DNA from: Candidatus Pantoea varia
GTDB lineage: Bacteria; Pseudomonadota; Gammaproteobacteria; Enterobacterales; Enterobacteriaceae
Assembly: GCF_900115075.1 (NCBI RefSeq)
Contig: NZ_FOVG01000002.1
Span: 496,001-560,000, forward strand
Direction of reading: 5' to 3'
Length of the DNA stretch: 64,000 nucleotides
Shown: piece by piece, positions 1 to 9,565 of the stretch
Position numbering within the stretch: position 1 is the stretch's first letter
Layout of the letters: every line of letters starts with the position of its first letter
Notes under the pieces: generated by a model
Seen by the model: only the letters and a program-made list of their open reading frames with translations
Told to the model about the DNA's origin: nothing
Databases searched by the model: none
Made by a program: the position numbers and the translations under genes

Positions 1-786
1 ACGGCAGGCCAGGCCAGCAGCCTCGAAACGTGCCTGCAGAGTCGCGGTGTCAAGCTGGCGCAGCGCCGGATTATCACTCGCCCAGGCAAAGGTCATAATG
101 CCGCCGTAATAGGTCGGAATCGCCGCCTGATAGAAACTGACATCGCCAAAGTAATGGCCCAGCTTGCGATGGCTGTTGACAGCCTCATCCTGCTGCAGGA
201 AACAAACGCCATTCTGCGCCACGAAGATGCCATTTTCATTAAGGGCCGCTTTGCAACCGGCATAAAATTCGGAGGTAAACAGACTCTCGCCCGGACCAAT
301 CGGATCGGTGCAGTCGGAGATGATGACATCGAATTTTTCCTGCGTCTGATTAACGAAGTTAACCCCGTCATCAATCACCAGTGTAAAGCGCGGATCGTCA
401 TAGGCTCCTGCGCTGTGGTTCGGCAGATACTGGCGACAGAAAGTCACCACGCCTGCATCGATCTCTACCATGGTAATCTTTTCGATTTCCGGATGACGTG
501 ACACTTCACGCAGCATGGCACCGTCACCGCCGCCAATGATCAGGACGCTCTTCGCCGCACCGTGTGCCAGCAGCGGAACGTGGGTCATCATTTCATGATA
601 GATAAATTCGTCGCGTTCGGTGGTCTGCACGACGCCGTCCAGCGCCATCACGCGGCCCATCGCGGCATTTTCGAAAATGATTAAATCCTGATGCGCAGTC
701 TTCTCACGGTACAGCTCTTTATCGACCGTGAAATACTGGCCAAAACCGGCATGAAGGGTTTCATACCACGTTTCATTGTGGGCCAT
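1..786 (-). CDS. speE: Spermidine synthase (partial, C-terminus beyond window)
   Basis: Transfers the aminopropyl group of decarboxylated S-adenosylmethionine to putrescine, giving spermidine in the cytoplasm. The reading frame begins at 786 behind a strong AGAGGAGAG ribosome-binding site and stays open to base 1, giving 262 codons of an expected 285-290, so about 25 C-terminal residues lie outside. The dcSAM-binding glycine motif IIGGGDGAM is near residue 85, and the catalytic-region motif [13 protein letters not shown] lies in the second half. The start [19 protein letters not shown] matches the family. yacC lies 102 bp upstream on the same strand, as in E. coli, where speD follows speE; speD would be expected just left of the window. 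Confidence 0.97.
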   Translation of the reverse strand, partial: MAHNETWYETLHAGFGQYFTVDKELYREKTAHQDLIIFENAAMGRVMALDGVVQTTERDEFIYHEMMTHVPLLAHGAAKSVLIIGGGDGAMLREVSRHPEIEKITMVEIDAGVVTFCRQYLPNHSAGAYDDPRFTLVIDDGVNFVNQTQEKFDVIISDCTDPIGPGESLFTSEFYAGCKAALNENGIFVAQNGVCFLQQDEAVNSHRKLGHYFGDVSFYQAAIPTYYGGIMTFAWASDNPALRQLDTATLQARFEAAGLACR

Positions 787-888
787 GGTGCTCTCCTCTG
801 ATGACATCGCCATAAAGATGGGCGGCACATGATAGCTAACACTGACCGTCGTTGCACGGTCAATGTCCGGCTGCAGAGGGCAGAGCTG

Positions 889-1236
889 TTACCTGACGTA
901 GGCCAGCAGGCTCAGCGAATCGCGGGCCAGTGATTTACATTTTTTGTCGTTGGTGATGGCGATGCCGCTGAGATCGCGATAGCTATCTTCACCCAGTGCC
1001 TTCATGTTGTAGTTGCTGTAGTTGCTTAAATCCCAGCGGTTCTGCTGAGCAAAAAAGACCAGCGCTTTGCGAATCTGCGCATCCGGTAAATCCTGATAGC
1101 CACAATCATTTTTCAGATAAACGAAAACCGCCGTAAGATCAGCCAGATCTTCCGCTTCGGATTCGCTCAGGGCAAAACTGGTGGAGGAGAAGCCAAGGAG
1201 TCCCGTTAACAGCAGGATCCTGATGCTTTGCTTCAT
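889..1236 (-). CDS. yacC: YacC family small exported protein
   Basis: A 115-residue protein of unknown function, equal in length to E. coli YacC. An N-terminal signal peptide (basic MKQSIR, hydrophobic core, cleavage near SFA-LSE around residue 22) predicts a periplasmic product. The mature part has the family signature LSESEAEDLADLTAVFVYLK and two cysteines (in NDCGY and KKCKS) that could form a disulfide. I chose the ATG at 1236, which has an AAGAGA-like ribosome-binding site; an in-frame TTG at 1251 would add five residues. It sits directly upstream of speE and is probably cotranscribed with the polyamine genes. Its role is not known to me. Confidence 0.9.
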   Translation of the reverse strand: MKQSIRILLLTGLLGFSSTSFALSESEAEDLADLTAVFVYLKNDCGYQDLPDAQIRKALVFFAQQNRWDLSNYSNYNMKALGEDSYRDLSGIAITNDKKCKSLARDSLSLLAYVR

Positions 1237-1356
1237 AGTCGTTCTCTTCAATGGATATTGCTCATGACGTTAGCACAGTTACTCTCAGGTTTTCGATTAA
1301 TTTGGCGTTGAGAGCCGCTGTACCGCCTTTTTTCGTCAGATTCTCACGGGTAAGAC

Positions 1357-1387
1357 TTGACCTTCCCATAAGGTCAGGGTTTAGGCT
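1357..1387 (+). promoter_or_regulatory. CueR-type copper-responsive promoter of cueO
   Basis: A -35 box TTGACC (1357-1362) and a -10 box TAGGCT (1382-1387) are separated by an overlong 19-bp spacer, the hallmark of MerR-family activated promoters. The spacer region holds an inverted repeat, GACCTT (1359-1364) and AAGGTC (1370-1375) with 5 bp between. The E. coli cueO promoter is built the same way. Control by CueR is inferred from this architecture; cueR itself is not in the window. Confidence 0.75.
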
Positions 1388-1417
1388 GTGCGCTCCGATG
1401 CCACAAGGATGATCACC

Positions 1418-3031
1418 ATGCAACGTCGCCATTTCCTGAAACTCACCGCCGCACTGAGTGTAGCCGGAGCTTTGCCGCTCTGGAGCCGTCCGCTGATGGC
1501 GGCCACCCGTCCGCTGTTGCCGATTCCGTCACTGCTGGAACCCGATGCCAGGGGCAGCTACACCCTTACCGCGATGCAGGGCACCACGCAGTGGAATGGC
1601 AACGCGGTGCCGACCTGGGGCTATAACGGCAGCCTGCTGGGGCCGGTGCTGAAGATGCAGAGTGGCAAACCGGTGACGGTGAACATCCATAACCGGCTCA
1701 GCGAAGCGACAACCCTGCACTGGCACGGGCTGGAAATTCCTGGCGCCGTGGATGGCGGCCCGCAGGCGGTGATTGCGGCAGGCGGTTCGCGTCAGGTCTC
1801 TTTCACGCCCGATCAACCTGCTGCGACCTGCTGGTATCACCCGCATCTGCACGGTAAGACCGGGCATCAGGTGGCGCAGGGGCTGGCGGGATTGATCCTG
1901 CTGGAAGATAAAGAGAGCGGAACGCTGCGACTGCCTGTGCAGTGGGGCGTGGATGATGTGCCGCTGATTTTCCAGGATAAGCAGCTGACCAAAGAGGGCA
2001 ACCGTATCGATTATCAGCTCGACGTGATGCGCGCCGCGGTGGGGTGGTTTGGCGACATGATGCTGACCAACGGCGTGCAGTATCCGCAGCATGCGGTGCC
2101 GCGCGGCTGGCTGCGTCTGCGGCTGCTTAACGGCTGTAATGCCCGTTCGCTGCATGTTGCTGCCAGTGATAAACGTCCTCTCTATGTGATCGCCAGTGAT
2201 GGTGGCCTGCTGGCTGAGCCGGTGAAGCTCGACGCGCTGCCGATCCTGCCGGGTGAGCGTTTCGAGGTGATGATCGATACCTCTGACGGTAAAGCGTTTG
2301 ATCTGGTTACGCTGCCGACGGAGCAGATGGGCATGACGCTGCCGCCGTTTGACCAGCCGCTGCCACTGGTGCAGATCCTGCCGCTGCGGGTGATGGCCAG
2401 CGCCACGCTGCCGGATCAGCTGGCGACGCTGCCCGCGCTGCCCTCCACCGACGGACTGAAGACACGCTGGCTGCAGCTGATGATGGACCCGCAGCTGGAC
2501 CAGCAGGGGATGCAGGCATTAATGCAGCGCTACGGCGAGAAAGCGATGGGCAAGGGCGGTCATCATTCGATGCCGCAGACGCCGCAGAAAACGGCGGCAG
2601 AGCCGATGCCGCCGATGGAAAACATGGAAGGTATGGAAAACATGGATCACAGCATGCACGGCACTACGCCGCCCGCCGGTTACGATTTCCGCAACGGCAA
2701 CAAGATCAACGGTCAGGCCTTTGATATGACCAGGCCGTCGTTTGCGGTGAAGCTGGGTGATTATGAGAAGTGGACGATTTCAGGGGAAGGCGACGCCATG
2801 CTGCATCCGTTCCACATTCACGGTACCCAGTTCCGTATTCTCTCTGAGAACGGCAAACCGCCCGCCCCGCATCGGCAGGGCTGGAAAGATATGGTGAATG
2901 TCGACGCCTGGCGCAGCGAAGTGCTGGTGCGCTTCAACTATGTCGCCGCCGCCGAACACGCTTACATGGCCCACTGCCATCTGCTGGAGCATGAAGATAC
3001 CGGGATGATGCTGGGCTTTACCGTAAGCTGA
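1418..3031 (+). CDS. cueO: Multicopper oxidase CueO (cuprous oxidase)
   Basis: A periplasmic laccase-like enzyme that oxidises Cu(I) to Cu(II) and confers copper tolerance; 537 residues against 516 in E. coli. The start at 1418 gives a twin-arginine signal MQRRHFLK followed by a hydrophobic stretch, so export is by the Tat route. All four copper-ligand motifs are present: HWHG (His101, His103), [15 protein letters not shown], and the C-terminal HCHLLEH with type-1 copper ligand Cys520. Residues 385-414 form a methionine/histidine-rich insert with seven Met, the likely Cu(I)-binding lid, which accounts for much of the extra length. An in-frame upstream ATG at 1388 lies next to the -10 box and was rejected. 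The gene ends directly against the minus-strand PLP enzyme, with no spacer. Confidence 0.97.
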   Translation: MQRRHFLKLTAALSVAGALPLWSRPLMAATRPLLPIPSLLEPDARGSYTLTAMQGTTQWNGNAVPTWGYNGSLLGPVLKMQSGKPVTVNIHNRLSEATTLHWHGLEIPGAVDGGPQAVIAAGGSRQVSFTPDQPAATCWYHPHLHGKTGHQVAQGLAGLILLEDKESGTLRLPVQWGVDDVPLIFQDKQLTKEGNRIDYQLDVMRAAVGWFGDMMLTNGVQYPQHAVPRGWLRLRLLNGCNARSLHVAASDKRPLYVIASDGGLLAEPVKLDALPILPGERFEVMIDTSDGKAFDLVTLPTEQMGMTLPPFDQPLPLVQILPLRVMASATLPDQLATLPALPSTDGLKTRWLQLMMDPQLDQQGMQALMQRYGEKAMGKGGHHSMPQTPQKTAAEPMPPMENMEGMENMDHSMHGTTPPAGYDFRNGNKINGQAFDMTRPSFAVKLGDYEKWTISGEGDAMLHPFHIHGTQFRILSENGKPPAPHRQGWKDMVNVDAWRSEVLVRFNYVAAAEHAYMAHCHLLEHEDTGMMLGFTVS

Positions 3032-4315
3032 TTACGCCTGATCCAGCGCCAGTTTGATATCTTCAATCAGGTCACCGGCGTTCTCGATGCCAATCGACAG
3101 CCGCACCGTGGCGTCGGTGATACCAATACGCTGACGCACCGCCTGCGGCACGCCGGAGTGGGTGGTGCTGCCAGGATGACTGGCCAGCGACTCGGTCCCG
3201 CCCAGGCTCACTGCCTGCTTAAACAGCGACAGCGCGTTGAGAAAACGGAACGCAGCAGGCTGGCCGCCGGTGATATCAAATGAGAAGGTCGAACCTGCGC
3301 CGCTGCACTGCTCGCGATAGGTTTTCCCTTCGGCGCTTTCCGCATCCAGATAAGGCAGCCAGTGCAGCTTCGCCACCTTCGGATGATCGCGCAGAAACGC
3401 CGCGACCGCTTCCGCATTGTGAAAAGCTTTCTCCATCCGCAGCGACAGCGTCTCCAGCGAGCGGCTGATCATCCAGCTTGAGTGCGGGTCCAGCTGCGTG
3501 CCGATTGCGCTGCGCAGGGCGCGCACTTTTGCCATCAGCGCTTTACTGCCCATCGCCGCGCCCGCAATCAGGTCAGAGTGACCGCCCACATATTTAGTCA
3601 GCGAGTAGAGCGACAGATCCGCGCCCAGCGTCAGCGGCTGCTGGAACAGCGGGCCGAGCAGCGTGTTGTCACAGGCGATAATCGGGCGTGAACCCTGCTG
3701 CTGGTCGATCTCATCGGCGATGCGCGCCATCAGACGGATATTCACCAGGCTGTTAGTGGGGTTCGCCGGTGTTTCAATCAGGATCACCGCCACCCGGCCC
3801 TGGGCCATCGCCTGCCGGGCGGCGTCACGCACTTTGACTTCATCATTGCCGTCGCTGAAACCCACTGCTTTGATATCCAGATTGTGCAGCGTCTTGCTGA
3901 GCAGGGTTTCGGTGCCGCCATAGAGTGGCTGGGAGTGTAGAATCACCTCGCCCGGACGGGCAAACGTCAGCAGGGCTGTGGAGATGGCGGCCATGCCGGA
4001 AGAGAAGAGCGAACAGCTCTCTGCCTGCTCATAGACCGCCAGCCGATCTTCAACAATTTCGCTGTTCGGGTGGTTAAAGCGGGAATAGACCAGCCCGCCC
4101 GATTTGCCTTCCGGCGGCTCACGACGACCAGAGACATAATCAAAGAAATCCCGTCCTTCTTCGGCGCTGTCAAAGACAAAGGTCGAGGTCAGAAAGACCG
4201 GTGGCTTCACTGCACCTTCAGAGAGGCGGGGATCGTAGCCATAGTTCAGCATCTGGGTTTCAGGGTGCAGCGGCCTGTCGCCGATATGCGTTTTTTTGCT
4301 TGAAGATGAAGTCAT
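3032..4315 (-). CDS. Cys/Met metabolism PLP-dependent enzyme (cystathionine gamma-synthase family)
   Basis: A 427-residue member of the fold-type I trans-sulfuration family (cystathionine gamma-synthase, cystathionine beta/gamma-lyase, methionine gamma-lyase). The PLP lysine is Lys241 in [11 protein letters not shown]; the phosphate-binding region SSGMAAIS and the cofactor-ring motif ETPANPTN with downstream ACDNT are intact. The position that is Cys in typical methionine gamma-lyases (LYGCT) is Gly here (LYGGTETL), and residues about 60-75 carry an insert rich in charged residues and glycine, so the exact reaction cannot be assigned. Start ATG at 4315 has a GGAG ribosome-binding site. In E. 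coli this spot between cueO and hpt holds gcd, so the content is lineage-specific. The gene is monocistronic and convergent with cueO, with zero intergenic bases. Confidence 0.9.
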   Translation of the reverse strand: MTSSSSKKTHIGDRPLHPETQMLNYGYDPRLSEGAVKPPVFLTSTFVFDSAEEGRDFFDYVSGRREPPEGKSGGLVYSRFNHPNSEIVEDRLAVYEQAESCSLFSSGMAAISTALLTFARPGEVILHSQPLYGGTETLLSKTLHNLDIKAVGFSDGNDEVKVRDAARQAMAQGRVAVILIETPANPTNSLVNIRLMARIADEIDQQQGSRPIIACDNTLLGPLFQQPLTLGADLSLYSLTKYVGGHSDLIAGAAMGSKALMAKVRALRSAIGTQLDPHSSWMISRSLETLSLRMEKAFHNAEAVAAFLRDHPKVAKLHWLPYLDAESAEGKTYREQCSGAGSTFSFDITGGQPAAFRFLNALSLFKQAVSLGGTESLASHPGSTTHSGVPQAVRQRIGITDATVRLSIGIENAGDLIEDIKLALDQA

Positions 4316-4549
4316 TGTGATCTCCGACCAGCGGCGCGAGTAGGGTAACGATCTGTTGGATAAAGGCTACCACGCAGCGAATCATGCTGGTAAATGCCAG
4401 AATGTTCTAAGGTAATGCGCATTTCAGTTACCCACAGGCTGCCGCTAATAATTTTGCGACGTAATCGTTTGCTTGCGGGCCCGCACAGCCGTCACGGCTG
4501 CGTCTGTGATAGACTTCGGGGCTTTTCTGACGTAACCGGGCTGAACGCA

Positions 4550-5086
4550 ATGAAACACACTGTTGAAGTGATGATCCCTGAACAGGCAATCGCCACGCGC
4601 ATCGCTGAACTGGGCAAAGAGATTAACGAGCACTACCGCGACAGCGGCAGCGATATGGTGCTGGTGGGGCTGTTGCGCGGCTCATTCATGTTCATGGCTG
4701 ATCTCTGCCGCGCCATTGATGTGCCGCATGAAGTCGACTTTATGACGGCTTCCAGTTACGGCAGCGGCATGTCCAGCACGCGTGATGTGAAAATCCTGAA
4801 AGATCTGGATGAAGACATTCGTGGCAAGGATGTGCTGATCGTCGAAGATATCATCGACTCCGGTAACACCCTGAGCAAAGTGCGTGAGATTCTGCAACTG
4901 CGTCAGCCAAAATCACTGGCGATCTGTACCCTGCTGGATAAGCCAGAGCGCCGTGAAGTCGACGTGAGCGTCGAGTATGTCGGCTTTGCGATTCCGGATG
5001 AGTTCGTGGTCGGCTTTGGTATCGACTATGCTCAGCACTATCGCCATCTGCCTTATATCGGCAAAGTGGTGCCGCTGGAATCCTGA
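4550..5086 (+). CDS. hpt: Hypoxanthine phosphoribosyltransferase
   Basis: Salvages hypoxanthine (and guanine less well) to IMP/GMP using PRPP in the cytoplasm. At 178 residues it has the same length as E. coli Hpt and nearly the same sequence. The PRPP-binding loop is [15 protein letters not shown]; the N-terminal core [14 protein letters not shown] and C-terminal VGFGIDYAQ are also diagnostic. The frame is open further upstream to 4394, but the ATG at 4550 begins the conserved [11 protein letters not shown] and is the real start. can converges from the right across an 81-bp gap holding a 9-bp-stem hairpin. Confidence 0.97.
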   Translation: MKHTVEVMIPEQAIATRIAELGKEINEHYRDSGSDMVLVGLLRGSFMFMADLCRAIDVPHEVDFMTASSYGSGMSSTRDVKILKDLDEDIRGKDVLIVEDIIDSGNTLSKVREILQLRQPKSLAICTLLDKPERREVDVSVEYVGFAIPDEFVVGFGIDYAQHYRHLPYIGKVVPLES

Positions 5087-5114
5087 TAGCGCTCTGACCG
5101 CACATTCTTCCAAG

Positions 5115-5140
5115 GCCTGCACCGCTTGCCTGGTGTAGGC
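5115..5140. terminator. Hairpin between convergent hpt and can
   Basis: Arms at 5115-5123 and 5132-5140 pair over nine positions with one G-U, around an 8-base loop. It is the only strong stem in the gap between the two convergent genes. There is no U-run on either side, so termination is inferred from position only. Confidence 0.35.
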
Positions 5141-5167
5141 TATGTCGCGCTTTACGCCGCGATCGGC

Positions 5168-5824
5168 TCAGGACTCGCCGTTCATCCGCAGATTAGCAAT
5201 ACCGTGACGGTAGCGCTGTTCGAGGATCTCCCGGCTGTTTGCCGTGACATCAAGGTTACGCAGGCAGCCATCCTGAATGCCGTATACCCAGCCGTGCAGG
5301 GAGACATCCTTGCCGCGCTTCCAGGCAGATTGCAGTACGGTCGAATGGCCCAGGTTATAGACTTGTTCAATAACGTTGATTTCGCACAGTTTGTCCAGGC
5401 GCTTATCCGGCGGGAGTTCCCCCAGCAACACGCTATGCTTGTACCAGAGGTCGCGGATGTGCAGCAGCCAGTTGTCGATTAATCCCAGCTCCGGATTATC
5501 CATCGCCGCCTGCACGCCGCCGCAGCCGTAGTGGCCGCACACGATAACGTGTTCCACTTCCAGCACTTCGATAGCGTACTGCACCACGGACAGACAGTTC
5601 AGATCGGTGTGGATCACCAGATTGGCGACGTTACGGTGAACAAAGAGTTCGCCCGGTTCCAGTCCGGTCAGACGTTCGGCAGGGACACGGCTGTCAGAGC
5701 AGCCAATCCACAGGAAGCGCGGTTTTTGTGCCTGGGCGAGCCGCTCAAAAAAGCTGGGATCTTCTTCAACCAGTAATTTTGACCATTCGCGGTTGTTTCT
5801 GATCAGGGTATTGATGTCTGTCAT
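5168..5824 (-). CDS. can: Beta-class carbonic anhydrase
   Basis: A zinc enzyme that interconverts CO2 and bicarbonate, supplying bicarbonate for carboxylases such as acetyl-CoA carboxylase. At 218 residues it is near the usual 220. Zinc ligands are visible in [10 protein letters not shown] (Cys and the Asp that can occupy the zinc in the closed state) and in VCGHYGCGG (His and Cys). The ATG at 5824 begins [15 protein letters not shown] as in E. coli Can. It is divergent from yadG, with about 110 bp of shared promoter region. Confidence 0.97.
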   Translation of the reverse strand: MTDINTLIRNNREWSKLLVEEDPSFFERLAQAQKPRFLWIGCSDSRVPAERLTGLEPGELFVHRNVANLVIHTDLNCLSVVQYAIEVLEVEHVIVCGHYGCGGVQAAMDNPELGLIDNWLLHIRDLWYKHSVLLGELPPDKRLDKLCEINVIEQVYNLGHSTVLQSAWKRGKDVSLHGWVYGIQDGCLRNLDVTANSREILEQRYRHGIANLRMNGES

Positions 5825-5933
5825 GGCGTTGAGCGACCGGTTACTGCGCTAAAGTGCGCGCGCGTACTATATGCCAGGGCCTGATAAATTTAAACGGCAT
5901 TGCAATGCCAACAAAACAGGGTATGGATGCAGA

Positions 5934-6863
5934 ATGACTTATGCACTGGAACTTTCCCGGCTGACCAAGACCTATCCCGGCGGCGTACAGGCGCTGAAGG
6001 GCATCGATCTTAACGTTGAAGCCGGTGACTTTTATGCGTTGCTGGGGCCAAACGGTGCCGGTAAATCTACCACCATCGGTATTATCAGTTCGCTGGTCAA
6101 TAAATCCGAGGGCAGCGTGCGGGTGTTTGGCTACGATCTGGAAAAAGATGTGGTGAATGCCAAACGCCAGCTTGGCCTGGTGCCGCAGGAGTTTAACTTC
6201 AACCCGTTTGAGACGGTGATGCAGATTGTCGTGAGCCAGGCGGGTTACTACGGCGTTGAGCGTCGTGAAGCCAATGAGCGGGCGGAGAAGTATCTGAAGC
6301 AGCTCGATCTGTGGGGCAAACGCACCGAACGTGCGCGCATGCTCTCCGGCGGCATGAAACGCCGTCTGATGATCGCCCGTGCGCTGATGCATGAGCCTAA
6401 GCTGCTGATTCTGGATGAACCGACCGCTGGCGTAGATATCGAACTGCGCCGCTCAATGTGGGTGTTCCTGAAAGATCTCAATGCCAAAGGCACCACCATC
6501 ATTCTCACCACCCATTATCTGGAAGAAGCGGAGATGCTGTGTCGCAACATCGGCATTATCCAGAGCGGTGAGCTGGTGGAGAACACCTCCATGAAAACGC
6601 TGCTGTCCAAGCTCAAATCAGAAACCTTTATCCTGGATCTGGCACCGCGCAGTCCGCTGCCCACGCTGGAAGGGTTCCAGTACCGGCTGACCGATACCTC
6701 AACGCTTGAAGTGGAAGTGCTGCGTGAGCAGGGCCTGAACAGCGTCTTTAGCCAGCTGAGTGCGCAGGGAGTGCATGTGCTGAGTATGCGCAATAAAGCC
6801 AACCGTCTGGAAGAGCTGTTCGTTGGCCTGACGACGCAGGGAAAAACAGGAGCAAAAGCATGA
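5934..6863 (+). CDS. yadG: ABC transporter ATP-binding protein YadG
   Basis: The ATPase subunit of an ABC-2 type exporter whose substrate is unknown; 309 residues. Walker A is GPNGAGKS, the signature is LSGGMKRR, and Walker B is LLILDEPTAG, followed by a switch His in TTHYLEEAE. The C-terminal 80 residues form the DrrA-like extension. I start at the ATG at 5934 (MTYALELSRL), matching E. coli; the frame continues upstream to 5871 without family similarity. The last four bases overlap the yadH start (ATGA), indicating translational coupling. Confidence 0.95.
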   Translation: MTYALELSRLTKTYPGGVQALKGIDLNVEAGDFYALLGPNGAGKSTTIGIISSLVNKSEGSVRVFGYDLEKDVVNAKRQLGLVPQEFNFNPFETVMQIVVSQAGYYGVERREANERAEKYLKQLDLWGKRTERARMLSGGMKRRLMIARALMHEPKLLILDEPTAGVDIELRRSMWVFLKDLNAKGTTIILTTHYLEEAEMLCRNIGIIQSGELVENTSMKTLLSKLKSETFILDLAPRSPLPTLEGFQYRLTDTSTLEVEVLREQGLNSVFSQLSAQGVHVLSMRNKANRLEELFVGLTTQGKTGAKA

Positions 6864-7630
6864 CACATTTGTACTGGGTGGCGCTGAAGAGTATCTGGGC
6901 CAAAGAGATTAACCGTTTCGCCCGCATCTGGATCCAGACGCTGGTGCCGCCGGTCATCACCATGACGCTCTATTTCATCATCTTTGGCAACCTGATCGGA
7001 TCGCGCATCGGTGAGATGCACGGCTTCAGCTATATGCAGTTCATCGTGCCGGGATTGATCATGATGGCGGTAATCACCAACGCCTACGCCAACGTAGCGT
7101 CGTCGTTCTTCAGCGCCAAGTTCCAGCGCAACATTGAAGAGCTGCTGGTTGCACCGGTGCCGACCCACATCATCATTGCCGGTTATGTTGGCGGTGGCGT
7201 AGCGCGTGGTGTCTGCGTCGGCATTCTGGTGACGGCCATCTCGCTGTTCTTTGTGCCGTTCCAGGTGCACTCCTGGTCGATGGTGGCGATCACGCTGCTG
7301 CTGACCGCGATTCTGTTCTCACTGGCCGGTCTGCTGAACGCCGTGTTTGCCCGCACCTTTGACGATATCAGCCTGATCCCGACCTTTGTGCTGACGCCAC
7401 TGACTTATCTGGGTGGCATTTTCTACTCGCTGAGTCTGCTGCCGCCAATCTGGCAGGCAGTCTCTAAACTGAATCCAATCGTTTATATGATTAGCGGATT
7501 CCGTTATGGCTTCCTGGGCATTAACGATGTGCCGCTGGTGTTTACGCTCTCGGTACTGGTGGCCTTTATTCTGGTGTTCTACTGGCTGGTCTATGCGCTG
7601 ATACAGCGCGGGCGCGGATTACGCACCTGA
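6860..7630 (+). CDS. yadH: ABC-2 type transporter permease YadH
   Basis: The 256-residue inner-membrane partner of YadG, with about six hydrophobic segments and the ABC-2 membrane-domain hallmark near the C-terminus (PLTYLGGIFYSLSLLPPIWQ). The start overlaps the yadG stop by four bases. A strong intrinsic terminator begins 20 bp past the stop. The transported substrate is not known for the family member in E. coli and cannot be read from this sequence. Confidence 0.95.
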   Translation: MTHLYWVALKSIWAKEINRFARIWIQTLVPPVITMTLYFIIFGNLIGSRIGEMHGFSYMQFIVPGLIMMAVITNAYANVASSFFSAKFQRNIEELLVAPVPTHIIIAGYVGGGVARGVCVGILVTAISLFFVPFQVHSWSMVAITLLLTAILFSLAGLLNAVFARTFDDISLIPTFVLTPLTYLGGIFYSLSLLPPIWQAVSKLNPIVYMISGFRYGFLGINDVPLVFTLSVLVAFILVFYWLVYALIQRGRGLRT

Positions 7631-7650
7631 CGTTAACCTGAATGGTAAGG

Positions 7651-7683
7651 GCCACGCTGCGTTAAGAGCGTGGCTTTTTTTTT
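7651..7683 (+). terminator. Intrinsic terminator of yadGH
   Basis: A perfect 8-bp stem, GCCACGCT (7651-7658) with AGCGTGGC (7667-7674), an 8-base loop and a run of nine T. Confidence 0.92.
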
Positions 7684-8053
7684 CTGCCTGAAAAACACCC
7701 ATAACTACGGTTCTGTCTGGTCTTAAAAATCGCCCTGAAACCCGCCTTGTCGTTTCTTTCCTGCCTCTGAAGCCGCCTGCTGCCTCGCTTACATCCTTTC
7801 TCACAAAAATTAACCCTAAGCATTATCTGATAATAATCTGACACGTCCCGCTATCTTAATGATTCTTAACTGTTAAATTTTTTTTAAGATTAGCCTTAAG
7901 CTCAGGCTGTTGTTTATTTTATTACGAATTATCAGAATACCGCCGGAATAAGGTTATTCCTCTGCTCAGGGATGAAAGGGTGGGTCTGGGATGTTCTCAA
8001 ATAAGAAAATGGCATCGAATTCAGTGCCAGCTTTTAATAAAAGGCAGGAAAAA
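7684..8053. other. AT-rich intergenic leader upstream of the acyltransferase
   Basis: About 370 bp without a supported gene. From about 7800 to 7930 it becomes markedly AT-rich, with T and A runs and an inverted repeat TCTTAA (7864-7869) / TTAAGA (7884-7889). A candidate promoter and a palindrome at 7945-7960 sit just before the acyltransferase. Base composition this unlike the flanking genes is typical of horizontally acquired DNA and H-NS targets, but neither is shown here. Confidence 0.6.
7910..7960 (+). promoter_or_regulatory. Candidate promoter with palindromic operator for the acyltransferase
   Basis: A TTGTTT box at 7910-7915 and a CAGAAT box at 7933-7938, spaced by 17 bp, place transcription start near 7945. 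Exactly there lies a perfect palindrome, GGAATAA-GG-TTATTCC (7945-7960). A repressor site over the start point is an inference from position and symmetry. Confidence 0.4.
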
Positions 8054-9067
8054 ATGAATCGTATAACGTGGATCGATAATCTGCGGGGACTGAGTATTCT
8101 CGCAATCATTTTTTTGCACAGCACTATCGCCGTACATAATAACGCCGGACATTTTACCGCCTTCAGCAGCCTGTTAAATGAGATGCTGGCACCGGTAAGA
8201 CTGGGGCTGATGTTCTTTGTTTCGGGGTTATTTGTCGATGCCGGGTTAAGAAAAGGCCTGGGTCCTTTTTTTAATAACAAGGTGCGCAGTATTCTCTATC
8301 CGTTTGTGGTCTGGGTGGCGGTCTACGGCGGGTTAAAGATCCTGTTCAGCTCAATGGCAAATACGCCGCAATCACCGATGAATATTATTCTCTCCCACCT
8401 GACCGGTGGCGGTGATATGACCTGGTTCCTGCATTCACTGTTTATCTTCTTTATTGTGATTATCTTTGCCCGTCACCTGCCGTTCCTGCTGGTGTTTGCC
8501 ATCTGTATGGCGCTGAGCTGGGCGCTGCCGGCGATTGAGGCGGATGGGGTGTTTGCCAGCTTCGACAATACGCACATCAACAAATCGCTTTATCTGTTTG
8601 TCTTCTTCTATCTCGGCGATTACGTGGTGAGAAAGCAGGTGGATATTGCGGAGAAAGTGCAGCATGGCCCGACACTGTTGATTTCAGTAATGAGCTTTGT
8701 GCTGCTCTCCTGCCTGAATATCTTTTTACTGGAACATCATTCCCAGGCGTTATTATCACCGCTGGCACTGTTGTCAGTTCCGTTTTTTGTCTGGATTGCG
8801 CTGAAGCTTAAGTCTGAACTGGTCTACTACATTGGCGTCAATTCCATCGTCTTCTATCTGTCGCATTATCTGGCGATTCAGTTCTTCAGTAAGATTGTGA
8901 AGTTTGAAAGCCCGTCAGCCTGGGTTAATGACCTGAAGTTTATTTCGGCGTTTCTGGTGGCGCTGGCGCTGCCGTGGACATTATGTCTGATGAGAAAACA
9001 CGGCTGGTTTAATTTCCTCTTTACGATGAAAAAATCATCGAAGCCGATGACAACTAAACCGGTTTAA
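8054..9067 (+). CDS. Acyltransferase family 3 membrane protein
   Basis: An inner-membrane protein of 337 residues with about ten hydrophobic segments. It begins ITWIDNLRGLSILAIIFLHS, the family-3 acyltransferase pattern: a DNLRG motif at the first helix and a histidine (here in FLHS) on the cytoplasmic-side helix. Members O-acylate exported glycans, lipids or antibiotics; the acceptor here is unknown. I chose the ATG at 8054 because AGGCAGGAAAAA lies directly before it; an upstream ATG at 7991 has a poor site. It stands alone between yadH and panD, where E. coli carries other genes (yadI, yadE). Its AT-rich leader and higher use of A/T-ending codons suggest transfer. Confidence 0.88.
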   Translation: MNRITWIDNLRGLSILAIIFLHSTIAVHNNAGHFTAFSSLLNEMLAPVRLGLMFFVSGLFVDAGLRKGLGPFFNNKVRSILYPFVVWVAVYGGLKILFSSMANTPQSPMNIILSHLTGGGDMTWFLHSLFIFFIVIIFARHLPFLLVFAICMALSWALPAIEADGVFASFDNTHINKSLYLFVFFYLGDYVVRKQVDIAEKVQHGPTLLISVMSFVLLSCLNIFLLEHHSQALLSPLALLSVPFFVWIALKLKSELVYYIGVNSIVFYLSHYLAIQFFSKIVKFESPSAWVNDLKFISAFLVALALPWTLCLMRKHGWFNFLFTMKKSSKPMTTKPV

Positions 9068-9086
9068 TTACTGCTGCAGAAATGAA

Positions 9087-9119
9087 AAGGGCCGTCCATT
9101 TTACGAACGGCCCTTATTT
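9087..9119 (+). terminator. Terminator between acyltransferase and panD
   Basis: Arms AAGGGCCGT (9087-9095) and ACGGCCCTT (9107-9115) pair perfectly around an 11-base loop, followed by ATTTTAT. A four-A run before the stem gives it some bidirectional character for the convergent panD. Confidence 0.85.
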
Positions 9120-9137
9120 TATCAGGCGATCGATTAA

Positions 9138-9518
9138 TCAGGCGATCTGTACTGGCAGTGCTTTCGCCAGCCGCTTCATCTGGTTGTCACCTTCAAAATA
9201 GGCGACTTTAGGCTGCCACTGACGTGCTTCGGCATCCTCTACCTGCACATAGGAGCAGATAATTAATATATCGCCCTCGCAGGCGCAGCGGGCTGCTGCA
9301 CCGTTGACCGAAATGATTTTCGAGCCGCGCTCAGCCGCGATAGCGTAGGTGGAAAAGCGCTGACCGTTGGTGACGTTATAAATATCAATGGCTTCATATT
9401 GCAGAATGCCGGAAGCATCCAGGAAATCCTGATCGATAGCGCAGGAACCTTCATAATTGAGGTCTGCCTGCGTCACCTTGACGCGGTGCAATTTGCCTTG
9501 CAGAACAGTGCGAATCAT
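9138..9518 (-). CDS. panD: Aspartate 1-decarboxylase
   Basis: A pyruvoyl enzyme that converts L-aspartate to beta-alanine for pantothenate synthesis. At 126 residues it has the family length. The self-cleavage site is Gly24-Ser25 in NYEGSCAID; Ser25 becomes the pyruvoyl group. Lys9, Tyr58 and the NGAAA stretch are conserved. It is the last gene of the leftward panB-panC-panD run, 47 bp after panC, so all three steps unique to pantothenate lie together, unlike E. coli K-12 where extra genes intervene. Confidence 0.97.
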   Translation of the reverse strand: MIRTVLQGKLHRVKVTQADLNYEGSCAIDQDFLDASGILQYEAIDIYNVTNGQRFSTYAIAAERGSKIISVNGAAARCACEGDILIICSYVQVEDAEARQWQPKVAYFEGDNQMKRLAKALPVQIA

Positions 9519-9565
9519 AGCCAGAAACCTTGTCAGAGAAATAAAATAACCTGCAGCAGAAGGAC

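Noticed and set aside
1529..2155. 208-codon minus-strand open frame
   Set aside because: It is antisense to the cupredoxin domains of cueO, with shadow-type composition rich in His, Gln and Arg.
7991..8053. Longer N-terminus for the acyltransferase
   Set aside because: The ATG at 7991 has a poor ribosome-binding site and the added residues are charged and precede the family's usual first helix; the ATG at 8054 has a strong site.
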